From: Molanna angustata
Lineage: Eukaryota > Arthropoda > Insecta > Trichoptera > Molannidae
DNA: 64,000 nt
Direction: 5' to 3'
Assembly (NCBI GenBank): GCA_963576475.1
Contig: OY754981.1
Coordinates: 26,326,132-26,390,131 of the forward strand
This document shows, in pieces, positions 48,801 through 59,729 of the stretch. A program made the position numbers and the translations under genes. Position 1 is the first letter of the stretch; the number at the start of each line of letters is the position of its first letter. The notes below the pieces were generated by a model, which was not told where the DNA came from, searched no databases, and saw only the letters and a list, made by a program, of their open reading frames with translations.

Positions 48801-49025
48801 ACCGCGAGTTTTAATTAACAGTGCTCTCTAAGGTATAGGAAATGACGCTGGATTAGTTTGTTTACATGAAATGGCAAGCGCTCCCTCAGCTGATGTAAAA
48901 GGATCATCGTCATCGTCATCGTCGCTGACGTCATTTGTAGTTGTCGCCACCTAGAAGACGGAGTCGTCCTCTGGATCAGAGTCGAGGGCGGGGCGGGGGG
49001 CGGGCTGGTGCGGCGGGCGGGGGTG

Positions 49026-49078
49026 CTAGAACCCACCCAACCCACCGTGGACAGGGCTCTCGTGCAGGAGGGGAACGC
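49026..49078 (-). other. Candidate terminal exon (frame uncertain)
   Basis: A strong acceptor (catatttttcttccag) opens a very GC-rich stretch on the minus strand. In one frame it gives VPLLHESPVHGGLGGF and a TAG at 49026-49028. A second frame stays open for 87 codons to 48815 but has an unnatural composition. A third, starting at ctag|cac, gives ..ALDSDPEDDSVF stop. The upstream exon is unknown. It lies between two TipE-family genes and could belong to either gene's alternative transcripts or to a host gene. Confidence 0.3.
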
Positions 49079-49377
49079 CTGGAAGAAAAATATGCAACAT
49101 TAACAAATACAATACAAGTAAATATTCAAAATGAATATTAAAAAATATATCATAAATTATGAGAGGACAGAACTAACACAAATACTTAGTATTCAACAAT
49201 AACTACTTAAATAATTCAAAATTAAAATTATTAACAACATTTGTAACTATGCCGTATTGTGTTTGCGATGCTCTTTGAGTAACACATAAAAAAATTGATT
49301 TAATTTGATTTGGGAACCATGTGATTCATATTAATTACCCCAACATAGTTAACTAGTCTCTTTATGTGATTGGATTT

Positions 49378-49550
49378 ATGTCAGAGATTGGATTTATGAC
49401 AGGTATTATGGCAGACATTGAGATCTGGTTGATCTGTTTTGTGTGACCCCATATGTTTGTTGTGGTAGAACAGGATTTCCTAGTTGGGCAGCAGTAATTT
49501 ACTTATTGTTGTCATTATAAATATGGTGTGATAAAAGATAAATAAATGTT
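49378..49550 (+). mobile_element. Non-LTR 3' UTR, 'GGGCAGCAG' family
   Basis: Matches 23028-23310 ('gatctggttgatctgttttg', 'agaacaggatttcctagttg', 'atggtgtgataaaa'). The 5' side of the hairpin is deleted. Confidence 0.75.
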
Positions 49551-49619
49551 TAGCAAATGCAAGACCAAGCTGTCTTCGGTAATCAATCTTGATCATGGTC
49601 ATGTAAGAGTCCTGCATGT

Positions 49620-50040
49620 TTTATTTTTTTAAAGATGTACCTACTGTATTTTTTTCTATACCAGTATATGCAGCGACAGGTGCGGGTGTACATTACCTTA
49701 TAAAAGGAAGAACAAAATATACGTGTATTGTATGCCCATACACTAGTCTCGTCTCACCTAGAGGCAGCTTTTTTTTATTTATTTATTTTACTTTTTAAAC
49801 TTTCAGAATAGGTGGTGAACCTCATTGCTGAGCATTGTGAGTATTTCGCAAATTTAAAAAAAAAGCATAACCTGAGAATCTCTACCACAACTTGGTGCCA
49901 TCCATCATTTCCACTACAATTATATGGGCTAAAATAAATGAGAGTTCACGGTCTGTTTTCTGATTATATTTCTTTTCTTTTTCTTTTCTGTTTATGTTTA
50001 ATTATCTCTGTTAATTATTTTGCATTCAAAAGCATGTAAC
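49620..50040. other. No gene seen
   Basis: 'aataggtggtgaacctca' near 49807 is also present near 37319, so part is an old repeat. Nothing else recognisable. Confidence 0.45.
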
Positions 50041-50049
50041 CACAGGGCA

Positions 50050-50220
50050 AATTGAAACAGTACTGCCTCAGAACAGACTTGTCTAGTAAGGCAGTAAATT
50101 TCCAAATAGGAACAATTGTACATACTATATTTATGTTAAGTATTTTTAAAATATAGTTATTTTTTGGTTATTGTTATGTATATGTGTAAATAATGGAAAT
50201 AAATAATTTCATTTCATTTC
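50050..50220 (+). mobile_element. Non-LTR 3' UTR with hairpin TACTGCCT/AGGCAGTA
   Basis: Perfect 8-bp stem at 50061-50068 and 50089-50096 around 'cagaacagacttgtctagta'. It is followed by AT-rich sequence, 'ggaaataaataa' and a (TTTCA)n tail. Confidence 0.75.
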
Positions 50221-50597
50221 TATACTATTTACCGTTTTCTGTAGTTTAGTGAAAATGAACATATTTATCAATAGCTAAAAAAGAGTAATCGTTCTTCAAT
50301 AGATATATAAGTAAATTCGTGACGTCAGTTTCATTCGTGAGGGTAATTGTGAAAAAATCGATAAATATCAAAATAATATTAGATGAAAAAAAATGAATAA
50401 TATATGTGAAATACTTAATTAATATTTTTTTATTATAAATAGATAGACTTGTTATTATGTAAAACAAATATTGATTTGTTTGTTTACATAAGTAAAATCA
50501 TGACATTTTCACGATTTCACGTTTAAATTTTCATGAAAACTTTTCCACGTGATTTTAATGAAAAACAAAGTGAAAATATATTATGACAATTGATATT

Positions 50598-50603
50598 TTT
50601 ATT
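50598..50603 (-). terminator. Polyadenylation signal AATAAA
   Basis: AATAAA on the minus strand, 32 bases after the stop codon of the intronless TipE-family gene; a very short 3' UTR. Confidence 0.55.
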
Positions 50604-50634
50604 AATTTATATATTATATCTCACGTGACGGATC

Positions 50635-51945
50635 TCAGAGAGCCATGACGTTGTCTGCATTTGGCTGCGCAATAGTCGCCGAGGGTAACTCGCTTCCCGC
50701 GCAACCCTTGAACCTCATCTTGGCATCGTCCCCCACGACCACAGTCTTTTGACACAGCAACAGCGTCAAACAGGAGACCACGAACAAAACAGACGGCAGA
50801 ACGGCCGCCACTAGAAACTGCCTGTAGGTCTTCTCCAGGTCGAACCTCGCCACTACGGTGTCGGTTCCTTCGGCGTAGAAGCACGGGAACCTCGCTCGCG
50901 CGTTGTGGTCCGTCCCGTCTTTGCCGAAGTCTTTCAGGAAGTCTTTGCACTCGTCCTGCAGAGTGTTGACGCACCCCTCCAGGTTGATCATCAGCTTGCT
51001 CTCGTTGGCAACGACCAGCTCCTGCTCGGTCGGCGCTATGGTGCGGATCTGCCGCGAGACGAACGTATGGAGGTAGCTTAGGTAGGTAAAGTTGGTGAGG
51101 TCCGTCAGAACATGCTTCTCCAACACCGAACCGTTGATGCAGTCCACCGCCAGGACACCCTCGGAACTGTTTGTTATGCTGTAGCACGATGACATGAGCA
51201 CGTTATCTTGGTCCTCCGACCAAACTTCCCGTCCCGTGTCTTTCTCCAGCGCCCTCTCGCACTGCGACAAATACACCTTGTCGCCGTTTAGCAGAATCAT
51301 GTTTTTGTTTCTCGTCGGTATGTCGACGCACCTCCTGTCGCAGTTGTATGGCGTTCTGATCTTTTCGCAGGTCCCTTTGATGCAACTGTATAACCCGTCT
51401 ATGTCTATGCAAGTGATCTTTCCTCGTCTTCCGGAGCACTTTAACGGAGGGTCTGTGTCACGAAAAACGCACTCGAAAGCGTCCGTTATGTTTATACACA
51501 TTCCCGTCGTACAATTGAACGTTCCCGTCAGATTTTTACAGTCGTCAGCTATGCATCTATACTTTCTGGCATTCTCTTGGTCGATGCCGTAACACGTTTT
51601 ATTGGCCGCGTTCGTACAGTTGGCGAAAAGCAGCGACGAACCGTTTCTCCTGAGGTTGACGTAGATCTGCATGCAGGCGCCCGAGGTCTTGCTGAGACAC
51701 CACTCTCCGCACGAGCCCCACTCGCAGTTGTCCTTGAAGATGGCCCTCGTAGTGGTGCACATGATGGGCACCTCGCTGATGCCGGAGTTGAAGGCGTTTG
51801 AGGACGGCATGTAGATGGCGACTGTGAGGTAGACGAGCGCCACGCAGCTGAGGACACATGTCATCTGACAGACGCAGATGGTGCCGCAGATCTTACCGTC
51901 CTGCGGCGGTATGATGGGCTCCTCCTCTACTTTCTTCTTGGGCAT
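50635..51945 (-). CDS. Intronless TipE-family sodium channel auxiliary subunit, 436 aa (TEH3-like)
   Basis: Single uninterrupted frame starting MPKKKVEEEPIIPPQDGKIC (context caccaaaATG). First transmembrane helix about residues 19-46; second about 377-398; both termini cytoplasmic. The loop of about 330 residues has the family motifs CEWGSCGEWC (74-83), NLEGC...DEC (321-333) and FPCFY (353-357). It also has an extra Cys-rich block (about 118-206) of short repeats such as CTTGMCINITDAFEC and CIDIDGLYSCIKGTC that look EGF-like. Ten N-glycosylation sequons can be counted. The extra Cys-rich loop suggests TEH3, but this is from memory of the family. Both introns seen in its neighbours (after residue 64 and after Gln93 by alignment) are absent. 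Confidence 0.92.
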   Translation of the reverse strand: MPKKKVEEEPIIPPQDGKICGTICVCQMTCVLSCVALVYLTVAIYMPSSNAFNSGISEVPIMCTTTRAIFKDNCEWGSCGEWCLSKTSGACMQIYVNLRRNGSSLLFANCTNAANKTCYGIDQENARKYRCIADDCKNLTGTFNCTTGMCINITDAFECVFRDTDPPLKCSGRRGKITCIDIDGLYSCIKGTCEKIRTPYNCDRRCVDIPTRNKNMILLNGDKVYLSQCERALEKDTGREVWSEDQDNVLMSSCYSITNSSEGVLAVDCINGSVLEKHVLTDLTNFTYLSYLHTFVSRQIRTIAPTEQELVVANESKLMINLEGCVNTLQDECKDFLKDFGKDGTDHNARARFPCFYAEGTDTVVARFDLEKTYRQFLVAAVLPSVLFVVSCLTLLLCQKTVVVGDDAKMRFKGCAGSELPSATIAQPNADNVMAL

Positions 51946-52160
51946 TTTGGTGTCGTGTCCGGAGCTCCCGTCACTAGCAGTGGTCGCGTCCCTCCATGCC
52001 GCTAGACTGGCTTTGCGGGGGGGTTGAGGGGCGCGGGGTGGGGATGCGCGGGCCCGGGGCGCGCACCATCCGCAGCGATCGATCGTCCCTCCCTCCCCCT
52101 AGAGGTCCACCCTCCCACGCACGAAGCGACGATGTGGAGGAATGTTTGGCAAAATTTTCC
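51946..52160 (-). promoter_or_regulatory. CpG-rich 5' leader/promoter of the intronless gene
   Basis: Directly upstream of the start codon the sequence is extremely GC-rich (ggcccggggcgcgcacc, ggcgcggggtgggg) and contains the palindrome cgatcgatcg at 52077-52086. Its open frames have stops before the ATG. It is most simply the 5' UTR and core promoter. Confidence 0.5.
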
Positions 52161-52569
52161 ACCCCGTAAAAAGTTACTTATCGCCACGGAGCGAATAACA
52201 AGATATTGTTCCACATACAATGTAGCACACACTTCAATTTATAATAGTCAATCGAAACGGGAGGCATACTTTTTTGTGATGGTATGGAAAGGTCAAAAAC
52301 ATAATCAAAAAGATATTAGTGTTCACATTCATGAATTTTTTATAATTATATCATTTATACATAATATGAAGTGAATATCTATTTATAATATTATATTGTT
52401 TTAACATCTAGGACGGTATTCTTCGTGATAGATTATTTTTGAATACATACATACATTCTACACATATTAAGTAGCTTATTATGTTTAAATAAATTTATTA
52501 AAACATAATTTATATTTTTTTATTCGTTACAATTAGGTTATGTATCAAATACATTATAAACGTTTTTTT

Positions 52570-53945
52570 CTATTAATTTATTTTTATTTATTTATTTATT
52601 TTATTTATGATCATATAAACATATACATTATTTTAAAATAAGATAGCCGCCTCACTAGAATAAATCTGTTCTGAAGCAGCCACCTGTACATTTGTGAAAT
52701 TATTACATTACATTAAAAAACAAAAGAATAAGAAAGCTATAAAAATAAACATTAGGAATACTTACATAATTTTAAATTAAAAAATACAGTTTTAAAAGTG
52801 AAATAAATAAAAATAAACACAATATAAACAGACAACAAAAAATAATTAGTTAAGAAATTATTGTTGCAACGTTACTTTCATTTTGGGTTCTACCCACATC
52901 GAGTAGCCACTTGGTACCACGGGCTTTGAATTGAGTTAACCCTTTAAGGTCCGATGGCAATTTATTATAAATTCGAGGTGCAGTAAATACAAAAAATCTT
53001 TGCCCAAATTTAGTATTCATTTTTGGCACCAAGTAGTTACCCGATATTTTACCTCTTGTGTTATTCAAGATGGAGTATTTTTGAGGAGGTTTGTTTTTTA
53101 GAAATAGAATTAATATTGATCTGGTATAAAGCTGCCTCACATCCAATACTTTGAATTGCTTAAAAAGTTCTTCAGAACAATACCTAAAAGGCTTTTTTGT
53201 TGATAACTCTTACCACAAATTTTTGTGATTTAATTAGTGGATCCAGTAATGTACGCGCAGCACCACCCCAGGCACTAATTGCATAACTGATAATACTCTG
53301 GCACAGAGCGTAGTACACCATTTTTAATAGTGAAATGTTCATAAAGCTACGTAGAATTTTGAATATATATATTAATCTTCGCACCTTGGCGCTAACATAT
53401 TCAATGTGTGGGACCCATCTCAGACCGTCATCCAATATTATACCGAGATACTTGATTTCAGTTGCCCTTTCAATAGTCTCGCAGTTACACTGTAGGGCTG
53501 CATTTGTAGAGCAAGTGTGTACTTTAATGAAATTTGGGATGGTGGGGTTCTCTTGTTTGTTGATTGAAAATGCTAAGAATTTAGTTTTTGTGGAGTTAAG
53601 AGTTAGTAGATGGTCATCAAGTAGACTCTTGATAGCTGAAATACATTTTTCTGCCCTTTTAAATGTTTCCGTCCATGTAACACCATTAATAATAATGGCT
53701 GTATCATCTGCGTAGCTAATTGTGATTTCGCTATCTATAGTAGTTTTTAAAATGTTATTTATATATATCAAGAACAATATTGGTCCAAGTGTGCTTCCTT
53801 GAGGTACGCCATATTTTATGTACATAGGGTTGCTGCGAGTGCCGTTTATTTCTACAGATTGCTTTCTGAGTTCTAGATAGTTCTTGAACCAATCTAGTCG
53901 AGTACCAGTGATACCTATCGAATGCAGCATGTTTAAAATAAGTTC
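52570..53945 (-). pseudogene. Non-LTR retrotransposon 'family 1', long 5'-truncated copy
   Basis: The minus strand from 53930 reads MLHSIGITGTRLDWFKNYLE, then GVPQGSTLGPILFLIYINN (RT motif) and the catalytic YADDTAI, then KFLAFSINK, KYLGIILDDGLRW and SAWGGAARTLLDPLIK. After a one-base frame break near 53190 it continues as the C-terminus FGQRFFVFTAPRIYNKLPSD. This is the palm and thumb of a CR1/Jockey-group reverse transcriptase. 3' UTR hairpin at 52643-52690 and TTTA tail at 52576-52607. The endonuclease and N-terminal RT are lost. Confidence 0.9.
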
Positions 53946-53959
53946 ATTTTCTTATATAT

Positions 53960-54770
53960 TATAAGTTCATTTTCTTTTTATAGAAAATCGACAGTCAATG
54001 TGTATGTATCGATATATTTTTTGAACCAATGAATAATTTGTAGCACATCTATAATGTATAGTATTTACTGCTATAGTTTCAAATGCCATAACTTGTGATA
54101 GTGTTAATATAAACTATGTATGTATTTAATCAATATTTTTTCCTAGCAACTAGCAACACTCTTCATCGATACCTACTTTCATAGTATTATGTACTTAAGA
54201 CAGCAACAAATTATATATGGTTTTAATGGTAAAAATCAATGATTTCGCGATTTTTAAACAAATCTACTACGATAAAAAAAAACCTCTACGGTATATATGA
54301 GATAATGTATAGTGTGTACTTTTGTTTTTCTTTTTGAAAGGTTGACAATTCCTGAATTAATTGTATGCAATTCATTTTAAGTACATTTCTAATGTATACA
54401 TTCTTTAAAAAAAATTTTTTTAGGTGAGAGCATTTTGAATTATAATCATTTTAATGCGTCAACAAACACGAAGTCGATCGAACTGATAGTTTGGACTGTA
54501 CATATTACACAAAAATTCGTAGTACTCTATACGCCATTCACACGAAAATTTCGAAGTATGCACTCTCTACATAAAAAAAACATAGGTTTAAAAAACGTAA
54601 AAATGCTTATGTGTAGGGGAAAGGTAAACGTTTGCCACAACCTACTCGTTTTTATAAAAATCACTTGTAAATAATTAAAAAAATTATATATATCGAACGT
54701 GCACTTTGAATTTATGCACTCTTCAGGACATAAAATATTTATTTCTCCACGATACATAGTTAGATACAAA
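53960..54770. other. No gene seen
   Basis: AT-rich. 'aagttcattttctt' is duplicated at 53939 and 53961. 'tttgccacaacctactcgtt' near 54632 resembles the outer flank of family X. Confidence 0.45.
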
Positions 54771-54779
54771 ATAGAAAAG

Positions 54780-55585
54780 GAATCGTGGTTTCACTGGGTT
54801 CACTAATCCAGGCCCACGAGCACAGGCGACCAGATACCAGCCAGAACAGGTGAGCCACATGGGCTTGCGACCTTGTATGCGGGCTTAAGGGGCCCCTTTA
54901 TGACTCAAGTCACGCTCACCACTCACCTCCGACTGACACTATACTCCCCTGCGCAACCAAATCCAAATAGGACGCGGAAAATGTTGCTTTTACCATCCTA
55001 ACCAAAAGTTCTTTTATTTTACCTCTAGGGAGACCTAGGTCCATAAAGTAGGAATATAAAGATTTTGCAGGCAGGCCTCTCGCCCCCACCTCTACAGCAT
55101 ATATATTATATTTGTGCTAAAGCCATTTTGAACTGTTTTATCTAACAGTTCCTTGTACTTGTTTAGCTTGAATTGGTGGTCTTTTAGAATATCTGTGTCT
55201 CATGGAACAGTCAGCTTCACATAAATAACTCTTTACAAGGAAAGATTGTATATTGCTAAGTCAGGACAAAGAGATGAGATGCAGATCTCTTTTAGAAGGG
55301 TATATCTCTCTGTTCTCGTATCCATTAGGATATTCCAGTCATCTGACTTCCCAATTATTGATACTAATTTCTTTTTTGTAGGCCTGACTTTTTGTTCCGG
55401 TTGCTCTTGCCACCGCAAGGCTGAAAGTCTCTCTCATAATTTCAAGCAACTTATCGTATCTGTATGAGAATTTTCCCTCTTGTAGTGCTACCCTACAGCT
55501 GGCCAAGATATGTCTAGCCGTGCAAGCATATGTCCCACAGAGGCGGCAACTGTAATTTCTGGCTATATTCCATCGTTTCAAGTTA
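54780..55585 (-). pseudogene. R2/NeSL-like non-LTR C-terminus with restriction-like endonuclease
   Basis: Minus-strand frames read RNYSCRLCGTYACTARHILA and SC (a CCHC zinc knuckle), then LLKEICISSLCPDLAIYN, KRVIYVKLTVP and, in shifted frames, KELLDKTVQNGF. Knuckle followed by PD...(K)LTVPW is the restriction-enzyme-like endonuclease of R2/NeSL-type elements. Several frameshifts and stops (for example 55233) show it is dead. Confidence 0.65.
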
Positions 55586-55593
55586 ATTTAAAA

Positions 55594-56150
55594 ACGAGTG
55601 GGTTGTAGCCAACGCGAAACTCCTCACTAACAAGTCATTCTATAAAATATTCAAATTTTGTATGGAAAATATTCAGCTTTCTTCATGAAATGAGTTAAAT
55701 TCTTGTTAAATTCTTTTTTTATTTAAATATTTTACTATCAAAACTTGATAATTCTTCAATGCCATTTTATGAAAATGATGTGCCTTCTTACCAATTTGAA
55801 AATAAAATTTAAAATTTTTAGTTTCCTGAGCTTGGGGTAACATTGAAATATTTTATTGTAAAAAAAAACGAGAAGCACTATTCAGATATCCTTCAAAATC
55901 TAACGGGGTCTAAGTGAGTATCAGATATACAAATTTGCAAAATATGAAAAAAATCGAATAAGTAATTTAGTCTATAATCGATAAAGTAAAATGAACAGCA
56001 CAGATACATTGTGATGAAAAATTCGAAATTCCAATCTCAGCATGATACTAGTTGATAATCTGCAATGTAAAAAATACCCTTAAAATTACGAAATCATAAC
56101 TCCCCATTATATCCCCTTGGGTTAGTGAGGAGTAAAAATGCTGTAAAAAA
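55594..56150 (-). mobile_element. TIR element family X, reversed full copy
   Basis: Starts with 'cgagtgggttgtagccaacg' and TIR actcctcactaac, ends 'gggttagtgaggagtaaaaa'. It is the best-preserved partner of 796-1325. Confidence 0.75.
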
Positions 56151-56859
56151 GGATAATTTTTAGGATAATTTATGTTGAATTTTAAAAATTATGAGACAAA
56201 CATTCACTAGAGAAATGTTGAATAAATGTAGTGTTTTATTAAACAACACGCTGTATACAATATTTGAGTATTTTATTAAGAAACACAATTTGATTTCAAA
56301 TTGGCGTGTTTAGGTTTATATGGCCCTTTCATAATAAAATCGTTTGGATATTTCATAAAAAGATATCAAAGATAATATGTAATACTGTCAATTTCAGACG
56401 AACGAGTTAATAATCACCGTTTTGTAAAAGCGAAATAAAATTTCAATTACTATTTTCACGTTTGAAAGAAAAACAAGCGCCATGCCGGCTGGGCAAACAA
56501 ACATTTGATTGGCTTGACCAAGATTACTTCAAATGATAGTAGTAAAAAGGTTGTAATTAAATGTACGTTGATGTTATTACCGAGATGAAAACTATCTGAT
56601 CATTTTCGTTCGTGTTCTTTATTATGATTTGCAATCTCATTGAATTAAAAAAATCGTCATTTTTTATCACCAATTAATTTTCGTAATAAGTTAATGTCAC
56701 ACATGAATACCTCGGCACGGGTTTATCATGTGAATAAATCACAAAATCTTGTTCATTTATATTTTGTTATCTTTGTAATAATCTAGTGTATTTCGGGTAT
56801 GAAACTAAATACTTATATTTTATTTATTTATTAAGTTTATGTTGTATACAACAATGTGC

Positions 56860-56910
56860 ATAATGGCGGATTTATTGCCATAAGGCAATCTCTTCTAACC
56901 AAGTAACCTA
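56860..56910 (-). mobile_element. Non-LTR 3' tail, 'GGTTGGAAG' family
   Basis: The minus strand reads 'ggttagaagagatt', hairpin ATTGCC-TTAT-GGCAAT and 'aatccgccattatgca'. Confidence 0.65.
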
Positions 56911-57489
56911 ACTAACAATAATGTACAATTGGTTTTTACACTTAAATTTTGACTTAATTGAAAAAAAAATCGATCAAAAAACGGTCGAAAATAAAAAAAT
57001 ATATACCTAATCTTAAATGTTGACAATCCCTGAAGACATTTTTATGGAGACCATTTGTATTATTTACATCCATAAAAATATATACTCAAATTTCCAGAAC
57101 GTGAGAGCATTTGTCATGTTTTGATATATGAAACCACAGACGTGAAATTACCCTTGTCCTTGGAAAAATAATCAAATTGATCTATTTATTTTATACAACG
57201 TATCAAATTAAGATAAACTGTTTTACTTGAAAATATGTATTAATAAATACAAGGTATAGCTTCCGGTAAATAATTTGGTTAATTTCGTCGTGGAGTGTAG
57301 CGGTTTACGCATATAGGCACCAACCAAGCAAAAAACAAATTTGCGCTCTGCGCACCCCATGTGACATACTCAAGAAGTTTGCCTCTAACTTAACTATGAT
57401 CATTAAATACTGGAGATGGGTATCGAACTACTTCACTAGGTTAAATTGCCTCTTCTGAATTCGAATTTCAGTCCTTAGAGTTGTCATTC

Positions 57490-57525
57490 GTCCTAACGAA
57501 GGAAAAGTCGTTTCGAAACTAGTTG
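57490..57525 (+). mobile_element. Penelope-type terminal-repeat scrap
   Basis: 'tcctaacgaaggaaaagtcg' followed by 'tttcgaaactagttgc' has the layout CTxAxGA - stem - CGAAACTAGTTG of hammerhead-bearing Penelope-like terminal repeats, with one core base changed. Confidence 0.4.
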
Positions 57526-57529
57526 CATC

Positions 57530-59250
57530 AAATAACTCACTCATGGTTAAAAAATAAAGCAATTAGTCTTCTTGTTCTTCCCTGTATTTTCACAGACTGT
57601 AAAGTCTGTTGTTTCAATAGGGGGAGTCTCTTGAGAGGTTGAACTCTAAATTTCTCACCACAGTTTGGATGTAGATAGGTTGAGATTTTCCTTCAATCTA
57701 CTCATAATTATGAAATGAATAATGATGAAAATTTCTAATTCAGAAATACGTCTAATTCAGAAACTTTTTAAGAACGTTCCAGCCAATAAAAGCACGTTCC
57801 CATTCCATTTAGTCCAAGTTGATATTTTATAACGCTATAATAAGACCGTAAATCTAAAATCTACAATTTTAGAACGTTCCTATTTTAGTTACAATAGTTA
57901 CTGAATGGGGGGTATGATCGTAAAAAGTCGCTACATCCAAGAACGTATGGTGACCCTATGTAGTAGGTATGTAATTGCTGAACTAAGTGAGATTTTATTG
58001 TTGCCTATAGTATGTATGACTACCTGGCTCTTACGGGACACCCGAAATCGATGATATTAGAAAACTGTGGAGCACTATCCCAAGCCGGAACCTCACCAAC
58101 ACAAAGTGAATAAATAAAATATGCGATGTTTCCGCAGAAAATATAAAAATGTCAAAGAAGTAAATTAATAAATACCAAATAGACTATTAATACCATTATT
58201 ACATATGGTTTATAAACCACGTCGGTAGGTATATAAACCATAGCTCCATAAATTGTTAATAATTTGATTATTATGTTGTATTTAAGAATGTTATAGATTA
58301 CAGTTAGACTATATTATTTTGTAAATAAAACAACATAGCACCCAATGTGCACGTTACGTTACCCAACGGTTAAACATGCTGTAGGTATTGCAGCATATTT
58401 CGTTCACCTCTAACACAAGCATTTATGCTTGGTTTATGGATGTATGTATGAGGATGAGGATGTCAAAGAAGAGATACCTATCTAATACTCGGATATAAAT
58501 ACAAATTTAGTAATGTCAAATGTGCGAATTTGACATTATTAAAAATTAAAGAAAATATTAAATTCTTTTTCTACCTTCTACTGAAGAATTTAAAACACTT
58601 AAATATCATAAACAATTGGTTCTTAGCCAGAAAAAAACATGTTAGTGTTATTAAATATAACAACCAGTCTACAATAAAACATGCAATAACCAATGTTTTA
58701 AATAAGAAAATACGAGAAAACAGACAATTCAATAGATATTTGCATTTTACTTTCATTAAAAATCAAATTACCTTTCTGAATCTATGTAATTCTTCAAACC
58801 GAATGAAATATATTCATTTTTTATAGAAAATAAACCGATTCGTAAGAAACGTTTATAAAATACTTACCTAGGTATAGGTACTGTCGATGTTCTTAAAAAG
58901 GGTTTCAATGACAGTTTTAACTTTCAGTGAGTAAGAGAATAATCATTATTCAATGCTGGACATAAATTTATATAAATCCTCAATTAAACAAAGCGAAATA
59001 TATTCAAAGTAAAACAAAATATGATTAAGAAAAAAATGTATTGACGTACCAGTTGATGTAAACAATATCTGCAATCGGAAAATGTCAGAATGGCGGGTAA
59101 ATGTATTTATTGTCGTCACCCTTGGCAGAAGCTTCTGGATTTTGCTCGGTTTACTCAAAATACGCGCACCAACATTGAAGCCTCATTGTTTTAAACGAAC
59201 TTTAGTCTGAAATGTTACTATTTCACTTAAAAACGAAAGATTCACATTAA
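57530..59250. other. No gene seen
   Basis: AT-rich. 58355-58480 is a worn SINE-B. The 98-codon frame at 58530-58826 is Asn/Lys/Ile-rich and not recognised. 'aatggcgggtaaatg' near 59092 recalls the sequence near 10048. Confidence 0.45.
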
Positions 59251-59259
59251 AATAAGAGA

Positions 59260-59729
59260 TTGTTTTCGATGATCGAGTCGACTAGCCGGCGAGACGGTGT
59301 AAAACAGCTGAAAAAAGCACCACAACAAGAAGCCGCAATGGCTGTACTGTTCGCCCTCGTACGAATTTACCGAAGGAGGGCGCTCTAGTAAAAAGGTCCG
59401 TCAAATTTCACGAGCTGTAATTCGCCAAGAAAGCTCTCTTTGCTCATCCTTCGTACATATTCTTGTTATTTTTTTCTGCGGCTGTGTTTCTCAAACGCCA
59501 CGGCACCACGGAGTCTGCGTGCGACGTGTTGTGTTTGCGAAAATTGCAAACGGGCGGTCTAACGCATGCGCGCCGCTAGGCCGCATGACGCCATGTTTGT
59601 TTTGATACAATCGATACACGGGGAGGGAAAACGCGGGAAAAGTAAAGATAATTTGTTTCTGTTGCGAAATTTCAATATTAGTACAATACGTTCCTTTGCG
59701 AAATTCGCTCGAATGTATGGCCAAAAGAG
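59260..59729. promoter_or_regulatory. CpG-rich island, candidate promoter
   Basis: Contains an NRF-1-like ACGCATGCGCGC (59563-59574) and a DRE-like aatcgatac (59609-59617), and is GC-richer than its flanks. No protein is recognised. The LTR element has inserted immediately to its right. Confidence 0.35.

Noticed and set aside
50621..51859. Additional frames overlapping the 436-codon gene on both strands
   Set aside because: GC-rich shadows of the real frame; none has membrane segments or family motifs.
52024..52374. 116-codon plus-strand gene opposite the intronless TipE promoter
   Set aside because: It begins in the GC-rich leader and runs into AT-rich DNA with no motif; likely chance.
58530..58826. 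98-codon plus-strand gene
   Set aside because: Composition follows the local AT bias (Asn, Lys, Ile, Phe), with no motif or homologue recognised.
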